Below, one piece after another: positions 11,298-19,627 of a stretch of DNA of 64,000 nucleotides (its first letter is position 1; the number at the start of each line of letters is the position of its first letter). Origin of the DNA: Brevundimonas naejangsanensis. GTDB lineage: Bacteria; Pseudomonadota; Alphaproteobacteria; Caulobacterales; Caulobacteraceae. The notes beneath the pieces are model-generated. The model made no database searches. It saw only the letters and a program-made list of their open reading frames with translations, and was not told where the DNA came from. The stretch covers positions 186,001-250,000 of the forward strand of contig NZ_CP015614.1 of the NCBI RefSeq assembly GCF_000635915.2, given 5' to 3'. Both the position numbers and the translations under genes were made by a program.

Positions 11298-11632
11298 GCC
11301 CGACCACCTGGCTGGCCCTGCTGGGCGCGATCGGCTTTGAGGTGATGGGCACGACCCTGCTGCAGCAGTCGCAGCAGTTCACCAAACCCCTGCCGACGGC
11401 GGGGCTGGCGGTCTGTTACGGCATCGCCTTCTATCTGCTGACGCTGGCGCTGAAGCAGATGCCGGTGGGGCTGGCCTATGCGATCTGGAGCGGGCTGGGG
11501 GTGGTGCTGATCTCGCTGATCGGCCTGGTCCTGTTCAAGCAGAAACTGGATGGCCCGGCCATCATCGGTCTGGGGCTGATCATCGGCGGGGTGGTGGTGA
11601 TCAACCTGTTCTCGAAAAGCGTGACGCACTGA
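11294..11632 (+). CDS. Small multidrug resistance (SMR) efflux protein
   Basis: A 112-residue inner-membrane protein with four transmembrane helices. It matches EmrE/QacE closely: GAIGFEVMGTTLL carries the membrane-embedded Glu (E16) that couples proton exchange to drug binding, GLAYAIWSGLGVVLISLIG is helix 3, and PAIIGLGLIIGGVVVINL is helix 4. Proteins of this type work as dual-topology dimers and export quaternary ammonium or guanidinium-type compounds. It is co-transcribed with the upstream TetR gene. The AIWSG motif favours the EmrE/QacE branch over SugE/Gdx, but the substrate is not certain. Confidence 0.9.
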   Translation: MSPTTWLALLGAIGFEVMGTTLLQQSQQFTKPLPTAGLAVCYGIAFYLLTLALKQMPVGLAYAIWSGLGVVLISLIGLVLFKQKLDGPAIIGLGLIIGGVVVINLFSKSVTH

Positions 11633-11678
11633 AGCGCGCCGGAGGGGCGGCTGAGTCGCCGAGACCAGGATCGCCTGG

Positions 11679-11735
11679 CCCTCCCCACCCGGTCTTCGCT
11701 TCGCTTCGACCACCCTCCCCATGAAGGGGAGGGAG
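11679..11735. repeat. Type A element, single (right) arm
   Basis: CCCTCCCCACCCGG, an inner hairpin segment, then a CCTCCCC-ATGA-AGGGGAGG hairpin. It matches the right arm of the full type A elements at 22053-22204 and 48364-48513. No left arm is present. It lies between the SMR gene and the YcgN-like gene. Confidence 0.7.
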
Positions 11736-11775
11736 AAGGCGACAGCGGGGGTTTTGAGGCGTATAGGGCGCGCCC

Positions 11776-12255
11776 ATGAGTTCCGCGCCCGCCAAGCCCT
11801 TCTGGGAGACCAAGACGCTCGCCGAGATGAATCCGGCCGAGTGGGAAAGCCTGTGCGACGGTTGCGGCCTGTGCTGCGTCATCCGGTTCGAGGACGAGGA
11901 CACCGGCCGGATCATCCCGACGCGCGTGCATTGCAAGCTGTTCGACACGAACGCCTGCACCTGCACCGATTACGCCGATCGTCAGGCCGAGGTGCCGGAC
12001 TGCGTGCAGCTGACGCCCGACAATATCGAGCGGCTGAAGTGGATGCCGCTGTCGTGCGCCTATCGTCGGCTGCATGAAGGGCGGCCGCTGGCCTGGTGGC
12101 ATCCGCTGGTCTCGGGCGACCGGGAGACGGTGCATACGGCCGGGGTGTCGGTGCGTCGCCAGACCGTGTGCGAGACGGCGCTGAAGGAACCCGAGGACGC
12201 CCTGGAGTTCGAAGCGCCCGAATGGATGGCGGAACGGGGCGTCGCTAACGAATAA
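11776..12255 (+). CDS. YcgN family cysteine-cluster protein (UPF0260)
   Basis: A 159-residue cytoplasmic protein. It has the family's Cys pattern: CDGCGLCC at residues 29-36, then [11 protein letters not shown] and later Cys residues (PDCVQL, LSCAY, TVCETAL). These suggest a bound zinc or iron-sulfur site, but the function of YcgN/UPF0260 is not known. The length fits the family (about 150 residues). The ATG is the first start after a type A repeat arm. Confidence 0.88.
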   Translation: MSSAPAKPFWETKTLAEMNPAEWESLCDGCGLCCVIRFEDEDTGRIIPTRVHCKLFDTNACTCTDYADRQAEVPDCVQLTPDNIERLKWMPLSCAYRRLHEGRPLAWWHPLVSGDRETVHTAGVSVRRQTVCETALKEPEDALEFEAPEWMAERGVANE

Positions 12256-12298
12256 TTCGGCGCCTGGGGGTTAGGGGCGTGGTCAGGGCGAGGGCGGA

Positions 12299-14722
12299 AT
12301 GGATATTGTCGCAGCAGGAAAAGGGTCGGGAAACGGCGCGCGGGACGCGTTCGACCGGCTGACGGCGATCGCCTGCGCGACCTTCCGCACGCCCCACGCC
12401 ATGATTGCGACGCTGGATGAAGACCGGGCGGTCTTTCTGTCCGGGGTTGGGCTGGACGAGGTGAGCGTGCCGCGCCTCGACAGCGTCAGCCATCAACTGG
12501 CTGACATGGGGCCGGACGCCGTGATGGTGATCCAGGATGCGCGTGAGCATCCCGTCTATCGCCGCCATCCGATGGTGGTCGGGGCGCCCCATGTCCGCTT
12601 CTTTCTCGGCGCCACGGTGTGCGGCGCTGACGGGCGGCCCGCGGGGGCCATCGGCGTGATGGACGTTCAGCCGCGTCCGGCGCCGACGCAGGCCGAGCTG
12701 GACCTGATCCGCGAACTGGCCGGGCTGGCGGGTCAGTTGATGGAGCACGCCGAGGCGATGCGCCAGGAGGCGGCGCGCCTGGAGACGCTGCGGCTGGCCG
12801 AGGACATGGTCGGGGTCGGACGCTGGCGCTATGAGGTCGCGACCGGAGCGGTGACCTGGTCGGACGAGATCTATCGCATCCACGGGCGGGCGCCGGGCGC
12901 CTTCCATCCGAAGCTGGAGGATGTCTTCGGCCACTATCACGCGGACGACCGGGGCGAGGTCCAGCGGCTGGTCGAACGGGCGCTGAAGAGCGGCGAAGGC
13001 TATACCTTCAAGCTGAGGCTAGTAGGCGTGGATGGGGTCGAGCGGGTGGTCGCCGCCGAGGGCGCCGCCGAGAAGGACGCCACCGGCCGGGTGATCGCCC
13101 TGTTCGGCGTGCTGCAGGACGTGACCGAGCGCGAGGCCTTGCTGCGTGCGGCCCAGACCAATGAGCGGCGCTATCGCCTGCTGGCCGAAAACACCGGCGA
13201 CGTGATCACCCGCGTCAAGATGGACGGGTCGAGCAAATACATCTCGCCGGCGATCCAGCAGTTGCTGGGCTGGACCTTTGAGGACATGAGCGGCCAGTCG
13301 ACCGACTATGTCCACCCCGAGGACCGGCTGCAGGTGCTCCAGGCGATCAGCGCGGCGGTCCAGACAGGCCAGCCGACGCGGCTGGAGCATCGGGCGGTGC
13401 ACCGCCAGGGCCACACGGTATGGGTGGAGTCGGCCTTCAAGGCCCTGACCGACGAGCACGGCCAGGTCGACGACGTGGTGGTGGTGATCCGCGACATGAC
13501 CCAGCGCAAGGTGCTGGAGGACGAGGTCATCGAGGCCAAGGAGCGGGCCGAGAAGGCCGCCCAGGCCAAGAGCGAGTTCCTGGCCAACATGAGCCATGAG
13601 CTGCGCACGCCCCTGACCAGCGTCATCGGCTTTTCGGGACTGTTGCAGGCCTCGGAGCACCTGCCGCCCGAAGAGCGGGTCTATGTCGAACGGATCGCCA
13701 CGGCGTCGGAGGCGCTGCTGGGCGTCATCAACGACATTCTGGACTATTCCAAGCTGGAAGCCGACGCGATCGAGATGGACCCGGAGCCGTTCGATACGCG
13801 GGCCCTGGTGGACGGGGCGGCGGCCATCATCGAGAGCCAGTGCTCGGCCAAGGGGCTGACGCTGAACGTGGTGGTGGCGGCGGAAACGCCCGAGCGCCTG
13901 ACCGGCGACAAGGGGCGGTTGCGGCAGGTGATGCTGAACTTCCTGTCCAATGCGGCCAAGTTCACCGCGCGGGGAGCGGTGACGCTGAAGGTCGGCGGGC
14001 GGCCGCTGGCGGACGGCGGCTGGCGGATGCGGGTGGAGGTGACCGACACCGGCATCGGCATCCCGTCCGAGAAGATCGGGGAACTGTTCCGGCGCTTCAC
14101 CCAGGCCGACGCCTCGACCACGCGGGTCTATGGCGGGACGGGGCTGGGTCTGGCGATCTCGCGGCGGCTGATCGAACTGATGGGCGGCGAGGTCGGGGTG
14201 GAAAGCGCGCCGGGCGCCGGCTCGACCTTCTGGTTCGAGGCGCCGCTGGCGGCGGCGACGGCCGAGGACGTTACGGCGGCAGGCGAGGAGGATCGCGCCC
14301 GCAAGGACGCCCTGCGCGGCCGGGTGCTGATGGCCGACGACGCGGCCGCCAACCGCGAGCTGGTCAGCGCCATTCTGAGGAACCTGGGGTTGGAGATCGA
14401 TACGGTCGCCGACGGCGCCGAGGCGGTGCATGCGGCGCATTCAGGCGCCTATGACCTGGTGCTGATGGACGTGCACATGCCGGTCATGGACGGCCTGACC
14501 GCGACGCGGGAAATCCGCCGGATGCAGGCCCAGGGCGAGCGGCGGATCCCCATCCTGGCGCTGACGGCCAACGTGCAGGCGGACCAGGTGAAGCGTTGCC
14601 TGGAAGCGGGGATGGACGGCCATCTGGCCAAGCCGATCCAGATCGCGGAACTGGCGGCCGCCCTGTCGCGGTGGCTGAACGAGGCGGCAACGACGCCTGA
14701 AGAGACGCGGGCGGGCGCCTGA
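12299..14722 (+). CDS. Hybrid sensor histidine kinase/response regulator (GAF-PAS-PAS-HisKA-HATPase-REC)
   Basis: An 807-residue protein with no transmembrane segment, so it is a cytoplasmic sensor. Residues about 15-150 are GAF-like. PAS domains lie at about 165-280 and 290-405. The HisKA dimerisation helix has the phosphoacceptor H433 (MSHELRTP). The ATPase domain has the N-box LNFLSNAAKF, DTGIGIP (583-589) and GTGLGLA (613-619). The C-terminal receiver domain has DD at 680-681, the phosphoacceptor D724 (LMDVHMP) and a KP pair. The signal is unknown. No separate output regulator is adjacent, so phosphate may pass to an unlinked Hpt protein. Confidence 0.92.
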   Translation: MDIVAAGKGSGNGARDAFDRLTAIACATFRTPHAMIATLDEDRAVFLSGVGLDEVSVPRLDSVSHQLADMGPDAVMVIQDAREHPVYRRHPMVVGAPHVRFFLGATVCGADGRPAGAIGVMDVQPRPAPTQAELDLIRELAGLAGQLMEHAEAMRQEAARLETLRLAEDMVGVGRWRYEVATGAVTWSDEIYRIHGRAPGAFHPKLEDVFGHYHADDRGEVQRLVERALKSGEGYTFKLRLVGVDGVERVVAAEGAAEKDATGRVIALFGVLQDVTEREALLRAAQTNERRYRLLAENTGDVITRVKMDGSSKYISPAIQQLLGWTFEDMSGQSTDYVHPEDRLQVLQAISAAVQTGQPTRLEHRAVHRQGHTVWVESAFKALTDEHGQVDDVVVVIRDMTQRKVLEDEVIEAKERAEKAAQAKSEFLANMSHELRTPLTSVIGFSGLLQASEHLPPEERVYVERIATASEALLGVINDILDYSKLEADAIEMDPEPFDTRALVDGAAAIIESQCSAKGLTLNVVVAAETPERLTGDKGRLRQVMLNFLSNAAKFTARGAVTLKVGGRPLADGGWRMRVEVTDTGIGIPSEKIGELFRRFTQADASTTRVYGGTGLGLAISRRLIELMGGEVGVESAPGAGSTFWFEAPLAAATAEDVTAAGEEDRARKDALRGRVLMADDAAANRELVSAILRNLGLEIDTVADGAEAVHAAHSGAYDLVLMDVHMPVMDGLTATREIRRMQAQGERRIPILALTANVQADQVKRCLEAGMDGHLAKPIQIAELAAALSRWLNEAATTPEETRAGA

Positions 14723-14831
14723 CGCCGACGGTCTTTGCGACAGGGCGGGCCAAAGCCGGGAAATCCCTGCGTTTGACGCCATCCGGGCGCCCTTTGCGCG
14801 CCTGAGGACGCTGCTCGTCTATGGTTCAGTC

Positions 14832-15296
14832 ATGGCGGGAAAAGCGGATCAGAGCGGGGCGGCGGGGACGACCGCGGCGTGGCTGGGCGAGGTCTTCGCC
14901 CGGCTGAGGGCCGCGACCGACGAGGCCATCGCCGTGGTGACGGCGGCCGAGCCGCCCGCCGATGTGGCCGAGGCCGAGAAGCGGGCGCGCGCCATCGGCG
15001 TTCTGGCCCGCACGGCCAAGGCGGTGGCGGCGCTGGAAGCCGACCTGATCCGCAAGAGCCGCAGCCCTGAAGAGGATGGAATGAGCGACGACGACCGTGA
15101 CCTCAGCGACGCCGAACTGGCCGGGCTTCAGGCCGAATTCTTCGCCCGTGTCGATCATCTCGTCGCAGCCATCGAGCGCAAGTCGCTGGCTGCGGGACTG
15201 GATCGAGAGCCTGCCGCGCGAACAGCGGGGGGCGGCGCTGAGGGCGGCGGTCAAGGCGACGCCGAGGCTGAACGACGACCAGATCGCGCCGCCTGA
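14832..15296 (+). CDS. GTA g1: small terminase-like protein
   Basis: First gene of the gene transfer agent cluster, 154 residues as read. The N-terminal part (residues about 12-75) is helical and Ala-rich (AEKRARAIGVLARTAKAVAAL), as in the alphaproteobacterial GTA small terminase gp1, which works with the large terminase to package host DNA. The last 50 codons overlap the start of the large terminase gene in another frame, and their translated sequence (Gly/Ala/Arg-rich) looks like read-through of the g2 coding frame. The 109 bp upstream of the ATG should hold the cluster promoter; a TTGACG word lies near 14774. Confidence 0.65.
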   Translation: MAGKADQSGAAGTTAAWLGEVFARLRAATDEAIAVVTAAEPPADVAEAEKRARAIGVLARTAKAVAALEADLIRKSRSPEEDGMSDDDRDLSDAELAGLQAEFFARVDHLVAAIERKSLAAGLDREPAARTAGGGAEGGGQGDAEAERRPDRAA

Positions 15297-16437
15297 GGAC
15301 TGGCGCACCTGGGTGCTGCTGGGCGGGCGCGGGTCGGGCAAGACCTTCGCCGGCGGCTTCTGGATGAACGAGCTGGCGCGGGGGGCGGATATGACCTTCG
15401 CCCTGGTCGGGACGGCCCTGCACGACGTGCGCGAGGTGATGGTCGAGGGGCCGTCGGGGCTGAAGGCTCAGGCGACGGCCGACAACCGGCCGCGCTGGGA
15501 AGCGGGGCGGCGAAGGCTGGTCTGGCCCTCGGGCGCGGCGGCCTATGCGTTTTCGGCCGAAGACCCGGACAGCCTGCGCGGGCCGCAGTTTCACGCCGCC
15601 TGGGCGGACGAGTTCTGCGCCTGGAGGAATATCGAGGCGACGCTGTCGAACCTGAGGTTCGGCCTGCGGCTGGGGACGGACCCTAAGCTGGCGATCACGA
15701 CGACGCCCCGGCCGATCCCAGCCCTGAGGCGGCTGTTGGCCGAGCCGGGCGTGGCGACGGCCCGGCTGGCGACGAAGGACAACGAAGCCAATCTGGCGCC
15801 GGGGTTCCTGGGCCATCTGCAGAGCCTCTACGCCGGGACGCGGCTGGAGGCGCAGGAGATGGAAGGGCTGGTGGTCGAGGCCGACGGCGCCCTGTTCCGG
15901 GCCGAGGATCTGGCGCGGGCGCGGGGGAGCCGTCCGGCGAAGTTTGAGCGGGTGGTGGTGGCGGTCGATCCGCCAGCCAGCGCCCACGGCGACGCCTGCG
16001 GGATCGTGGTGGCGGGACGCTGGGACAGGACGGGCTATGTGCTGGCCGACCGTTCGGCGCGCGGCCTGTCGCCCGCCGGGTGGGCGCGGCGCGTGGCCGA
16101 GACCGCGCGCGAGTTCGACGCCGACCTGGTGCTGGCCGAGGCCAATCAGGGCGGGGAGATGGTGCGCGCCCTGCTGGGCCAGGCCGACTGTCCGGCGCAG
16201 GTGAAGCTGGTTCACGCCAGCCGGTCCAAGAAGGCGCGGGCCGAGCCGGTGGCGGCGCTCTACGAACAGGGGCGCGTGGTCCACTGCGGGGCGTTCGCGG
16301 CGCTGGAGGAAGAGATGATGGCGCTGGGCGGGGAGGCGCCGGGGGGCAAGAGCCCGGACCGGGCGGACGCCCTGGTGTGGGGGCTGACGCACCTGCTGCT
16401 GGCCGGGAAGACGCAGCCGAGGCTGCGGGCGTTGTGA
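15148..16437 (+). CDS. GTA g2: large terminase (TerL, DNA-packaging ATPase/nuclease)
   Basis: Motor of the GTA particle, which fills heads with fragments of the host chromosome. The ATPase half has Walker A GGRGSGKT (59-66 from the GTG used here) and a Walker B region around HAAWADEF. The C-terminal nuclease half begins at VVVAVDPPASAHGDACG. The conserved N-terminus WLRDWIESLPREQRG and PPEDWRTWVLLGGRG match alphaproteobacterial GTA terminases. No ATG lies before the conserved region in this frame, so the start is GTG15148 or GTG15097. Either overlaps g1 by 150-200 bp. Confidence 0.9.
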   Translation: MSIISSQPSSASRWLRDWIESLPREQRGAALRAAVKATPRLNDDQIAPPEDWRTWVLLGGRGSGKTFAGGFWMNELARGADMTFALVGTALHDVREVMVEGPSGLKAQATADNRPRWEAGRRRLVWPSGAAAYAFSAEDPDSLRGPQFHAAWADEFCAWRNIEATLSNLRFGLRLGTDPKLAITTTPRPIPALRRLLAEPGVATARLATKDNEANLAPGFLGHLQSLYAGTRLEAQEMEGLVVEADGALFRAEDLARARGSRPAKFERVVVAVDPPASAHGDACGIVVAGRWDRTGYVLADRSARGLSPAGWARRVAETAREFDADLVLAEANQGGEMVRALLGQADCPAQVKLVHASRSKKARAEPVAALYEQGRVVHCGAFAALEEEMMALGGEAPGGKSPDRADALVWGLTHLLLAGKTQPRLRAL

Positions 16438-16522
16438 GCGCTTCGAACTGTAAAATTCGAATGGCAAAGCTTGTTAAAGAACGTAGGTTAGTCGGGAGTC
16501 TTTCGAACAACGAAAAGAGATC

Positions 16523-17170
16523 ATGGTGCTGCAGAAGATACGGATGAGCTTGGTCGCAGTCTTAGTGGCGATGGGGCTCTGGGCGACAGCGGGAAGCGCC
16601 TTGGCTCAGCGGGTCGAGCATGACGTGGCGGGGACCATGACGACCCTGGTCGATAATAACCCCGATCGCATCGGGCAGGTGGTTACCGCGCCCGCAGGCT
16701 ATGATCGTGTGAAGCGGTTCACCTATTGGATCGAGCCGGGCGCGAGCGGTGTGACGGTGCGGCCGGCGGTCCGGGGCTATGATTCCGTCTCGGATCGCTA
16801 TGCCGATCAGGTGATTGAGACGGGGCCGGACCAGACCTTGTCGGGGACGACGGCGAGGGCCGTCACGTTTGACTTCGACGCGCCGGTCGTCGCGGGCCAA
16901 CAATATATGCTGGCGCTGGAAGTCGTGAGCGGCGACGGCAAGATCGAGGTGGTTGACCCGGGCAGTTATGCTGATGGGTTCTGGCTGCAGGTCTATTTCA
17001 ATTCGCCATTGCTCTTCCCGAACAAGGACGCCCGCTTCCGTGCCGAGTTCGGTCAGGCGGCGCCTGCGGCCATTCCGACGATGACGGAGTGGGCGATGAT
17101 CCTGATGGCCCTGGCGATGGCCGGGGGAGCGGCGGTCGTGTTGCAGCGGCGTAGGACTGCAGCGGGTTAA
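16523..17170 (+). CDS. IPTL-CTERM sorting-domain protein inserted between GTA g2 and g3
   Basis: A 215-residue exported protein. It has a Sec signal peptide (MSLVAVLVAMGLWATAG followed by ALAQ) and a beta-rich middle. The C-terminus is an IPTL-CTERM sorting tail: IPTMTEWAMILMALAMAG, a transmembrane helix, and a basic end (QRRRTAAG). Such tails are recognised by exosortase/rhombosortase-like systems and mark surface or secreted proteins (family knowledge). Its codon usage and AT content are more relaxed than in the flanking GTA genes. It has its own AT-rich upstream region and its own terminator, so it looks like an independent gene lodged in the cluster. A second IPTL-CTERM gene is at 55998-57098. 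Confidence 0.8.
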   Translation: MVLQKIRMSLVAVLVAMGLWATAGSALAQRVEHDVAGTMTTLVDNNPDRIGQVVTAPAGYDRVKRFTYWIEPGASGVTVRPAVRGYDSVSDRYADQVIETGPDQTLSGTTARAVTFDFDAPVVAGQQYMLALEVVSGDGKIEVVDPGSYADGFWLQVYFNSPLLFPNKDARFRAEFGQAAPAAIPTMTEWAMILMALAMAGGAAVVLQRRRTAAG

Positions 17171-17199
17171 ACCGCTTCCGACATAATGAGGTCGAGCGT

Positions 17200-17230
17200 G
17201 GCCCCGGTCTGAGAAGGATCGGGGCCTTTT
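17200..17230 (+). terminator. Terminator after the IPTL-CTERM gene
   Basis: Stem GGCCCCGGTC / GATCGGGGCC with a 7-base loop and a TTTT tail. It lies within the GTA cluster directly before the portal gene, so read-through or a new promoter is needed for g3 expression. Confidence 0.8.
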
Positions 17231-17248
17231 GCTGTCTGGAGGTTGAGA

Positions 17249-18415
17249 ATGGGATGGTGGCGATTGCAGAGGCGCGCAGCGGAGCCGGCCTATGAGGAAA
17301 AGACATCGCGCACCGGGCCGCTGATCGCCCTGACCGGGGCGGGCCGCGCGCGATGGACGCCGCGCGATTATGCGCACCTGGCGGACGAGGGGTTCGGCAA
17401 GAACGCCGTGGCCTATCGCTGCGTGCGGATGATCGCGGAGGCGGCGGCCTCGACGCCGCTGATGGTGATGGTCGGGGGCGTGCGCAGCGCGGACCATCCG
17501 TTGGCGCGGCTGATCGACAAGCCCAATCCCGAGCAGTCGGGGGCCGAGCTGATGGAGGCGCTGTACGGCGCGCTGCAGACGGCGGGCAACGCCTATGTCG
17601 AGGCGACCGGCGACGCGGATGGAGACGGGGCGCCGGACGAGCTGTGGGCGCTGCGGCCCGACCGGGTGAAGGTGGTCCCGGGGCGGGCGGGCTGGCCAGA
17701 AGCCTATGAGTATGCGGTCGGCGGGCGCGCGGTGCGGATCGGGCGGCATGGCGACGGCTGGTCGCCGGTCATGCATCTGAAGCTGTTTCATCCGACGGAC
17801 GATCATTACGGGTTTTCACCGCTGGAGGCGGCGGCCTTCGCCATCGACGTGCACAACGCCTCGGGCGCCTGGAACAAGGCGCTGTTGGACAATGCGGCGC
17901 GGCCGTCGGGGGCGCTGGTCTATGGCGCCAGGGACGGCGAGCGGCTGACGGCGGATCAGTTCGAGGCGCTGAAGGCGGAGCTGGGGGAGGCCCACGCCGG
18001 GGCGCGCAACGCCGGGCGGCCGCTGCTGCTGGAAGGCGGGCTGGACTGGAAGCCGATGAGCCTGACGCCGCACGACATGGACTTCATCGCCGGCAAGCAC
18101 GCGGCGGCGCGGGAGATCGCCCTGGCGTTCGGCGTGCCGCCGCAACTGCTGGGGATCCCGGGGGATGCGACCTACGCCAACTATCGCGAGGCCAACGCCG
18201 CCTTCTGGCGCGGGACGGTGATCCCGCTGGTGCGGAAGGCGGCCGGCGCGATGACGGGGTGGCTGGGCGGGCGGTTCACGGATTGCCGGATCGAGCCGGA
18301 TCTGGATGCGGTTCCGGCCCTTCAGGTCGAGCGTGACGCGCTGTGGGCGCGGCTGAATGCCGCGAGCTTCCTGACCGAGGACGAGCGGCGCCGGATGGCG
18401 GGGGTGGGGGAGTGA
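17249..18415 (+). CDS. GTA g3: phage portal protein (HK97 family)
   Basis: A 388-residue portal subunit. Twelve copies would form the ring through which DNA enters the head and to which the tail attaches. Typical features are NAVAYRCVRMIAEAAASTPL near the N-terminus, HPLARLIDKPNPEQSGAELM, and HLKLFHPTDDHYGFSPLEAA in the core. The C-terminal FGVPPQLLGIPGDATYANYR block is the signature of HK97-type portals. The ATG at 17249 is preceded by a good GGAGG. The stop overlaps the next ATG (TGATG). Confidence 0.93.
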   Translation: MGWWRLQRRAAEPAYEEKTSRTGPLIALTGAGRARWTPRDYAHLADEGFGKNAVAYRCVRMIAEAAASTPLMVMVGGVRSADHPLARLIDKPNPEQSGAELMEALYGALQTAGNAYVEATGDADGDGAPDELWALRPDRVKVVPGRAGWPEAYEYAVGGRAVRIGRHGDGWSPVMHLKLFHPTDDHYGFSPLEAAAFAIDVHNASGAWNKALLDNAARPSGALVYGARDGERLTADQFEALKAELGEAHAGARNAGRPLLLEGGLDWKPMSLTPHDMDFIAGKHAAAREIALAFGVPPQLLGIPGDATYANYREANAAFWRGTVIPLVRKAAGAMTGWLGGRFTDCRIEPDLDAVPALQVERDALWARLNAASFLTEDERRRMAGVGE

Positions 18416-18639
18416 TGGAGGCGATGAAGAAGATGCCCGTCGCCCTGATCGCGGCCTTGCTGGTGCAGACCGTCGGCGGACTGGTCTGGGCCGGCGGGGC
18501 GGCGGCGCGGATCGCCACCCTGGAGCAGCGCGTGGACGAGCAGAGGCTGGTCGCCGAGCGGCTGGCCCGGCTGGAGGCGCAGGGCGAAGCGACGCGCGCC
18601 GCGGTCGAGCGGATCGAGCGGCGGCTGGAGGAGAAATGA
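18415..18639 (+). CDS. GTA g3.5-like small protein
   Basis: A 74-residue protein between portal and protease, in the position of RcGTA orf3.5. The N-terminus is a transmembrane or signal-anchor helix (MPVALIAALLVQTVGGLVWAG). It is followed by a charged coiled coil (ATLEQRVDEQRLVAERLARL to the end). The start overlaps the portal stop, and the stop overlaps the protease ATG, so it is translated as part of the chain. The function of g3.5 is unknown. Confidence 0.75.
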   Translation: MEAMKKMPVALIAALLVQTVGGLVWAGGAAARIATLEQRVDEQRLVAERLARLEAQGEATRAAVERIERRLEEK

Positions 18640-19079
18640 TGGCGGCGATAGGCCGAACAACGGCGGGCCTGGCGATCGCCGGCTACGCCTCCCTTTGGGG
18701 CGTGGCGGATCTGAACGGGGACGTGACGGCGCGCGGCGTCTTCGCCGACAGCCTGGCCAAGACCGGCGCGGGCGGGGTGCGGATGCTGCACCAGCATGAG
18801 AGCCGCGCCGTGGTCGGCGTCTGGGACCGGATGGTCGAGGACGAGCGCGGCCTGTGGGTCGAGGGGCGGATCGAGGACTGGTCCGCCGAGGCCCGCTACG
18901 CCGCCGCCCTGACGCGCGCCGGGGCGCTGGACGGGCTGTCGATCGGCTTTCGGGCGACGAAGGCGCGGCGCGACGGGCGGCTTAGGGTGCTGAGCCGGGC
19001 GGAGCTGTGGGAGGTGTCGCTGGTGACGTTTCCGATGCTGCCGGGCGCGCGGTTTCAGGCGCGGGCGGCGGCAGGCTGA
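18636..19079 (+). CDS. GTA g4: HK97 family prohead protease
   Basis: A 147-residue serine protease of the U35 type that cuts the N-terminal delta domain from capsid subunits during head maturation. Visible features are GYASLWGVADLNGDVTARG at the start, LHQHESRAVVGVWD with the catalytic His region, and LDGLSIGFRA carrying the nucleophile Ser (S in GLSIGF). WEVSLVTFPMLPGA follows. The length is normal for GTA gp4. It lies directly before the capsid gene in most clusters; here a minus-strand gene lies between. Confidence 0.9.
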   Translation: MMAAIGRTTAGLAIAGYASLWGVADLNGDVTARGVFADSLAKTGAGGVRMLHQHESRAVVGVWDRMVEDERGLWVEGRIEDWSAEARYAAALTRAGALDGLSIGFRATKARRDGRLRVLSRAELWEVSLVTFPMLPGARFQARAAAG

Positions 19080-19086
19080 TCCGGCG

Positions 19087-19476
19087 TCAGTCGGGCGAGG
19101 CCAGCGGGCGGTCGTCGCGACGTCCGTGCAGGCCGGGGGCCTCCTGGGCGTGGCCGCGCAGGGCGATGGCGCAGGATTCGGGGGTCTGGCGGGAGGCGAC
19201 GGCGGGGCTGGCGCCGCGGTCATAGGCGGCCCGGAGCGCGCGGCGTTCTGTCTCGTCGGCGGTCGGGGCGTGGCGGCGCAGATGGGCGGCGAAGCCCTGT
19301 TCGCCCGAAGGGGCGCGATTGAAGCGCTCGCACGCCCCCAGGGTCTCGAACAGGCGGGTCTGCAGGGAAGCGTCGGCGGAGAGACGGCTCTGTTGAAGGG
19401 GCATGGCGGCTGTTTCCGGCGTCGCGCACGACGGGAGAAAGGCGGCGGACAGGGCGATTATGACGAGTTTGAGCAT
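19087..19476 (-). CDS. Small putative lipoprotein on the opposite strand within the GTA cluster
   Basis: A 129-residue protein read against the GTA genes. The start MLKLVIIALSAAF is preceded by GGAAGG and gives a lipoprotein signal with lipobox LPSC (Cys 17). The rest is charged and has no family I recognise (RLFETLGACERFNRAPSGEQ, RRALRAAYDRGASPAVA). It ends 7 bp from the g4 stop and begins 151 bp from the capsid start. Its reading frame has proper coding character, unlike the plus strand here. It breaks the usual g4-g5 adjacency and is probably an insertion or a late recruit. Confidence 0.6.
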   Translation of the reverse strand: MLKLVIIALSAAFLPSCATPETAAMPLQQSRLSADASLQTRLFETLGACERFNRAPSGEQGFAAHLRRHAPTADETERRALRAAYDRGASPAVASRQTPESCAIALRGHAQEAPGLHGRRDDRPLASPD

Positions 19477-19560
19477 CAATCCTTCCTGCATGAACGAGGA
19501 CGCTAACACGCCAGCGCGAAGGCGCAACAACGGCTGTGGCGCGACCTGCTGAAGCAAGAT

Positions 19561-19609
19561 CGAGACGCGGCGTCGCAACCGCGTCTCCAGCGTAACCGCA
19601 TCGTGCGGT
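19561..19609 (+). promoter_or_regulatory. Tandem hairpins in the capsid gene leader
   Basis: Two perfect inverted repeats lie back to back. GAGACGCG (19561-19568) pairs with CGCGTCTC (19579-19586), and AACCGCA (19593-19599) pairs with TGCGGTT (19603-19609). The second ends 18 bp before the capsid ATG, just ahead of the GGAGAC ribosome-binding site. There is no T-tract, so this is not a terminator; an RNA processing or stability element is possible. Confidence 0.55.
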
Positions 19610-19627
19610 TCTAACATCGGAGACACC

